Part shown: positions 60,435 through 64,000 of the stretch, in pieces | How the letters are laid out: every line of letters starts with the position of its first letter | Position numbering within the stretch: position 1 is the first letter of the stretch | From: Streptomyces capillispiralis | Lineage (GTDB): Bacteria > Actinomycetota > Actinomycetes > Streptomycetales > Streptomycetaceae | Assembly (NCBI RefSeq): GCF_007829875.1 | Contig: NZ_VIWV01000001.1 | Coordinates: 3,628,501-3,692,500 of the forward strand | Direction of reading: 5' to 3' | DNA length: 64,000 bases | Program-made: the position numbers and the translations under genes | The notes under the pieces: generated by a model | What the model was told of the DNA's origin: nothing | Seen by the model: only the letters and a program-made list of their open reading frames with translations | The model's database searches: none

Positions 60435-61007
60435 TCAGCTCTTGGTGGCCTGCGCCGTCGCGGTGGCCGTCTGGCAGCTGGACTGCCGGGACATCGCCTC
60501 GCCGACCTCACCCTCCTCCAGCGCGCTGAGGGCGTCGTTGCCGCTCTTGCTCAGCTTGTCCAGCTCGGAGGCGATGTCCTTGAGGCCGTCGGCGAACTTC
60601 GCCTGGTCGTCGGTGTCGAGGCCGTCGACCTGCTTCTTCAGCGAGGCGTAGGAGGCGGAGATGCCGTTGAGCTCCTTGACCGCGTCCGTCTGCTTCTTCT
60701 CGCCGTTCTCGACGTCCGGGGCCCCGGCCTTGGTCACGGCGGCACCGATCGCCCTGTAGGCGTCGGACATGTCCTGGAAGGCCTTCGAGTCGGCCTTCTG
60801 GACCTCTTCCGGCGTGCTGTTGTCCGAGGTCTCCTTCTGGATCGCGGCGTTGGCCGATCTGATCTTCGCGGCCTGCGGCTGCACCGCGTCGCAGACCTGC
60901 TTCGCCCAGGCGTCGAGCTTTTCGTTGGAGTCGTCGCCGCCGCATCCCGTCAGCGCCAGTACCAGTACCGCACCGCCGGACAGTGCGGCCGCGAGCTTCT
61001 TGTTCAC
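60435..61007 (-). CDS. Small secreted lipoprotein
   Basis: A 190-residue protein with signal peptide and lipobox LTGC (Cys near 22). The rest is helical and charged: WAKQVCDAVQPQAAKIRSAN, then SYASLKKQVDGLDTDDQA. Conserved Cys residues at both ends (VCDA, SCQT) could form a disulfide. GTG at 61007 follows GAAGGGA. Extracytoplasmic; function unknown. Confidence 0.78.
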   Translation of the reverse strand: MNKKLAAALSGGAVLVLALTGCGGDDSNEKLDAWAKQVCDAVQPQAAKIRSANAAIQKETSDNSTPEEVQKADSKAFQDMSDAYRAIGAAVTKAGAPDVENGEKKQTDAVKELNGISASYASLKKQVDGLDTDDQAKFADGLKDIASELDKLSKSGNDALSALEEGEVGEAMSRQSSCQTATATAQATKS

Positions 61008-61156
61008 CGGATTGGTCCCTTCCATGGCTCTCGGCCCCGGAACATACACGCCGGATGGACTACACCCACCCGTCGAACGTCCGTTAAGACACTTTTTAAA
61101 GCCATTTGCACCAAGGGAGACAAGGCTCACGGCCAGGGATTTCGCGGGCAGAGAAA

Positions 61157-61190
61157 GGGCGGGCGGCGCGTCAACACACGCCGCCCGCCC
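61157..61190 (-). terminator. hppA terminator
   Basis: A perfect 12-bp stem GGGCGGGCGGCG/CGCCGCCCGCCC with a 10-base loop, 30 bp past the hppA stop. Confidence 0.75.
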
Positions 61191-61220
61191 GCACCTTGAT
61201 CCGGCGTCCGCTGCCCCTCC

Positions 61221-63626
61221 CTAGGAAACCACCGCCGGGTCGGCCGACTTGGGCTCCGGCTCGGCGTCGTCCTCGTCGCCCACGGCGATGCCGCGCCGCT
61301 TGGACACGTACACCGCGCCGACGATCACGACCAGCGCCAGGACCGCGATGAGCACCCGCATCCCGACGCTCTCGTCCGCGCCGTAGGAGAACTTGATGAC
61401 CGCGGGCGCGATGAGCAGCGCCACCAGGTTCATCACCTTCAGCAGGGGGTTGATCGCGGGTCCGGCGGTGTCCTTGAAGGGGTCGCCGACGGTGTCGCCG
61501 ATGACGGTCGCCGCATGGGCCTCGCTGCCCTTCCCGCCGTGATGACCGTCCTCGACGAGCTTCTTCGCGTTGTCCCACGCTCCGCCGGAGTTGGCGAGGA
61601 AGACCGCCATCAGCGTGCCCGCGCCGATCGCGCCCGCCAGGAAGGCGCCCAGGGCGCCGACGCCGAGCGTGAACCCGATGAAGATGGGCGCCATCACGGC
61701 GAGCAGTCCCGGTGTGGCGAGCTCCCGCAGGGCGTCCTTGGTGCAGATGTCGACGACCTTGCCGTACTCCGGTTTCTCGCTGTAGTCCATGATCCCGGGC
61801 TTCTCGCGGAACTGCCGCCGCACCTCGAACACCACGGAACCCGCCGACCGCGACACCGCGTTGATCGCCAGCCCCGAGAAGAGGAAGACGACCGCCGCGC
61901 CCGCGACCAGACCGACGAGGTTGTTCGGCTGGGAGATGTCCATCATCAGGCTCATCGGCGCGCCCTCACCGCTGAGCTTCTCGCCCACGTCCCGCGCGCC
62001 GGTGGTGATGGCGTCCCGGTACGAGCCGAACAGCGCCGCCGCCGCCAGGACGGCCGTGGCGATGGCGATGCCCTTGGTGATGGCCTTGGTGGTGTTGCCG
62101 ACCGCGTCCAGGTTGGTGAGCACCTGGGCGCCCGCGCCCTGGACGTCACCGGACATCTCGGCGATGCCCTGGGCGTTGTCGGAGACCGGGCCGAAGGTGT
62201 CCATGGCGACGATCACGCCGACCGTGGTGAGCAGTCCGGTGCCCGCCAGCGCCACCGCGAACAGCGCCAGCATGATCGACGTACCGCCGAGCAGGAACGC
62301 ACCGTACACGCCGAGCCCGATCAACAGGGCGGTGTAGACCGCGGATTCGAGCCCGATCGAGATGCCGGCGAGGACGACGGTGGCCGGACCCGTCAGCGAG
62401 GTCTTGCCGATGTCCCGCACGGGGCGCCGGGTGGTCTCGGTGAAGTAGCCGGTGAGCTGCTGGATCAGGGCGGCCAGCACGATGCCGATGGCCACGGCGA
62501 CGAGCGCGAGGATCCGCGGGTCGCCGTCCCTGCCCTGGATCGCCGCGTCGGTGACGCCGTCGAGGTCGGCGTAGGACGACGGCAGGTAGACGAACACCGC
62601 GATCGCCACCAGCACGAGCGAGATCACTGCGGAGACGAAGAACCCCCGGTTGATCGCGCTCATGCCGCTGCGGTCGGCCCGCCTCGGGGCCACCGCGAAG
62701 ATGCCGATCATCGCGGTGAGGACACCGATCGCGGGCACCAGCAGCGGGAACGCCAGCCCCGCGTCGCCGAACGCCGCCGAGCCGAGGATCAGCGCGGCCA
62801 CCAGGGTCACGGCGTACGACTCGAAGAGGTCGGCCGCCATGCCCGCGCAGTCGCCGACGTTGTCGCCCACGTTGTCGGCGATGGTCGCGGCATTGCGCGG
62901 ATCGTCCTCCGGAATGCCGTGCTCGACCTTGCCGACCAGGTCGGCGCCGACGTCGGCGGCCTTGGTGAAGATGCCGCCGCCGACCCGCATGAACATCGCG
63001 ATCAGCGCGGCCCCGAGACCGAACCCCTCGAGCACCTTCGGCGCGTCCGCCGCGTACACCAGCACCACGCAGGAGGCGCCGAGCAGACCGAGGCCCACGG
63101 TGAACATGCCGACCACACCGCCCGTACGGAAAGCGATCTTCATCGCTTTGTGCGAGACCGCGGTGAGATCCTTTTCCGGTTCGCCCGCGGCCGGGGTGGC
63201 TTCGCGCGCCGCCGCCGCGACCCGCACATTGCTGCGCACGGCGAGCCACATGCCGATATAGCCGGTGGCCGCCGAGAACGCCGCTCCGATCAAGAAGAAC
63301 ACCGACCGTCCGGCACGCTGATTCCAGTCGTCCGCGGGCAGCAGCATGAGCAGGAAGAACACGATCACGGCGAATACGCCGAGGGTGCGCAGCTGGCGGG
63401 CCAGATAGGCGTTCGCGCCCTCCTGGACCGCCGCGGCGATCTTCTTCATGCTGTCAGTGCCCTCGCCGGCCGCGAGGACCTGGCGCACCAGGACTCCCGC
63501 GACCACCAGCGCCGCCAGCGCCACGACGCCGATGACCACCACGAGCAGGCGGTTGTCGTCGGTCAGCACGGCGGCTGCGAGGGATGTGGGTTGGCCCGAC
63601 TCATGTGAGATGGAAAGCCCCGCCAT
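61221..63626 (-). CDS. hppA: Membrane-bound proton-translocating pyrophosphatase
   Basis: An 801-residue, 16-helix H+-PPase that couples pyrophosphate hydrolysis to proton pumping. The substrate motif DVGADLVGKVEHGIPEDDPRN (positions about 206-226) and the DNVGDNVGDCAGMAADLFE and GDTVGDPFKDTAGPA blocks are intact. AIGAGTLMAVFLANSGGAWD has the region that distinguishes K+-independent from K+-dependent types; I cannot settle which this is. It complements soluble Ppa elsewhere in the window. The C-terminus is acidic (DEDDAEPEPKSAD). Confidence 0.95.
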   Translation of the reverse strand: MAGLSISHESGQPTSLAAAVLTDDNRLLVVVIGVVALAALVVAGVLVRQVLAAGEGTDSMKKIAAAVQEGANAYLARQLRTLGVFAVIVFFLLMLLPADDWNQRAGRSVFFLIGAAFSAATGYIGMWLAVRSNVRVAAAAREATPAAGEPEKDLTAVSHKAMKIAFRTGGVVGMFTVGLGLLGASCVVLVYAADAPKVLEGFGLGAALIAMFMRVGGGIFTKAADVGADLVGKVEHGIPEDDPRNAATIADNVGDNVGDCAGMAADLFESYAVTLVAALILGSAAFGDAGLAFPLLVPAIGVLTAMIGIFAVAPRRADRSGMSAINRGFFVSAVISLVLVAIAVFVYLPSSYADLDGVTDAAIQGRDGDPRILALVAVAIGIVLAALIQQLTGYFTETTRRPVRDIGKTSLTGPATVVLAGISIGLESAVYTALLIGLGVYGAFLLGGTSIMLALFAVALAGTGLLTTVGVIVAMDTFGPVSDNAQGIAEMSGDVQGAGAQVLTNLDAVGNTTKAITKGIAIATAVLAAAALFGSYRDAITTGARDVGEKLSGEGAPMSLMMDISQPNNLVGLVAGAAVVFLFSGLAINAVSRSAGSVVFEVRRQFREKPGIMDYSEKPEYGKVVDICTKDALRELATPGLLAVMAPIFIGFTLGVGALGAFLAGAIGAGTLMAVFLANSGGAWDNAKKLVEDGHHGGKGSEAHAATVIGDTVGDPFKDTAGPAINPLLKVMNLVALLIAPAVIKFSYGADESVGMRVLIAVLALVVIVGAVYVSKRRGIAVGDEDDAEPEPKSADPAVVS

Positions 63627-64000
63627 TCGTCCTCCTTGACGCTTGGGCTGAGCTCAAGATGTGGACGGGATTGTAGGTACCGGAACCTGATCAAAACAGA
63701 GCGCGTGAATTATGAATGGCTGGCAACCACTCTTCTCGAATGATCGCCGGGCAACCGACGACTCGAAATCGGTAATGCTTTTGGAGCATTCACGTGATCG
63801 CATTTTCAGGGCCGATCGATCGTGAAGGAATTCACGCGATCAACCGCACGAGACCACTGTAAGCGCGGTGACCGATACCCGCACATGACGAAGGGCCCCA
63901 CGAGGGGGCCCTTCGGGAAGAACAGTCGCCGTCCGGGTGAACCGGGTCAGCGATTCAGGCGAGCCGGCCGATCCCGGCGAGTCAGCGAGCCGGCCGAGTC
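63627..64000. other. hppA upstream region
   Basis: Less GC-rich than the average of the window; presumably holds the hppA promoter. It contains near-identical 12-mers ATTCACGTGATC (63788-63799) and ATTCACGCGATC (63830-63841) and a related inverted GCGCGTGAATT near 63696. No gene is supported. Confidence 0.5.
63889..63915. terminator. Hairpin terminator of a gene beyond the window
   Basis: A perfect 11-bp stem CGAAGGGCCCC/GGGGCCCTTCG with an ACGAG loop. It most likely ends a minus-strand gene lying to the right. Confidence 0.65.

Overview
The window looks like a chromosomal segment of a Streptomyces species. The evidence is very high G+C with strong third-position G/C bias, many GTG starts, WhiJ/BldB-type regulator sets (XRE + DUF397 + small partners), a tipA gene, a SARP-NB-ARC regulator and cysteine-free paralogues of ribosomal proteins. 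From memory, the gene order matches the conserved core around S. coelicolor SCO3391-SCO3436 followed directly by SCO3539-SCO3547. The junction of the two blocks is a tRNA-Thr gene, and that is where accessory DNA sits here.

Layout. 1-4.1 kb: the end of a MidA/NDUFAF7-type methyltransferase, an orphan NuoD convergent with it, and two PH-domain membrane proteins. 4.1-7 kb: a coiled-coil membrane protein and a truncated MprF-like protein. 7.4-11.3 kb: folate genes folP, an NTF2-like gene, folB, folK and a DUF3180 gene, then convergent folE. 11.4-16.6 kb: ftsH, hpt, tilS and a DUF2342 zincin, all on the minus strand. 16.9-22.9 kb: dacB, ppa, a ThrE-family exporter, a DedA protein, and tipA with its 19-bp-spacer promoter. 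22.9-31 kb: two WhiJ-like regulatory groups, a PadR-ABC exporter operon and an aldehyde dehydrogenase. 31.2-33.7 kb: zinc-starvation ribosomal genes (S18, L31, L33, L28, S14) and a CobW-like protein around a Zur-type box. 34-42.4 kb: two lipoproteins, a DUF2786 protein, an HTH-ClpN protein with a double operator, a family A DNA polymerase, a SARP-NB-ARC regulator and a glycosyltransferase.

42.7-48.6 kb is the accessory zone. It holds a membrane-anchored TIR protein with 14 WD40 repeats, then a decayed integrative element bounded by an exact 44-bp duplication of the 3' part of tRNA-Thr(CGT). Inside are a beheaded tyrosine integrase, an unrecognised Cys-rich protein and a DUF4839-like membrane protein. 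48.6-64 kb returns to core genes: an S33 peptidase lipoprotein, holB, an MFS-thymidylate kinase fusion, topA, a small membrane protein, an N-terminally extended methyltransferase, a lipoprotein and hppA.

The most interesting signals are these: the TIR-TM-(WD40)14 protein next to a tRNA integration site; a near-identical 27-bp element at the same distance upstream of two convergent regulatory genes; the HTH-ClpN promoter, whose -35 and -10 each lie in a copy of one inverted repeat and which should give a leaderless mRNA; and the MidA/NuoD pairing, which mirrors the mitochondrial NDUFAF7-NDUFS2 enzyme-substrate pair.
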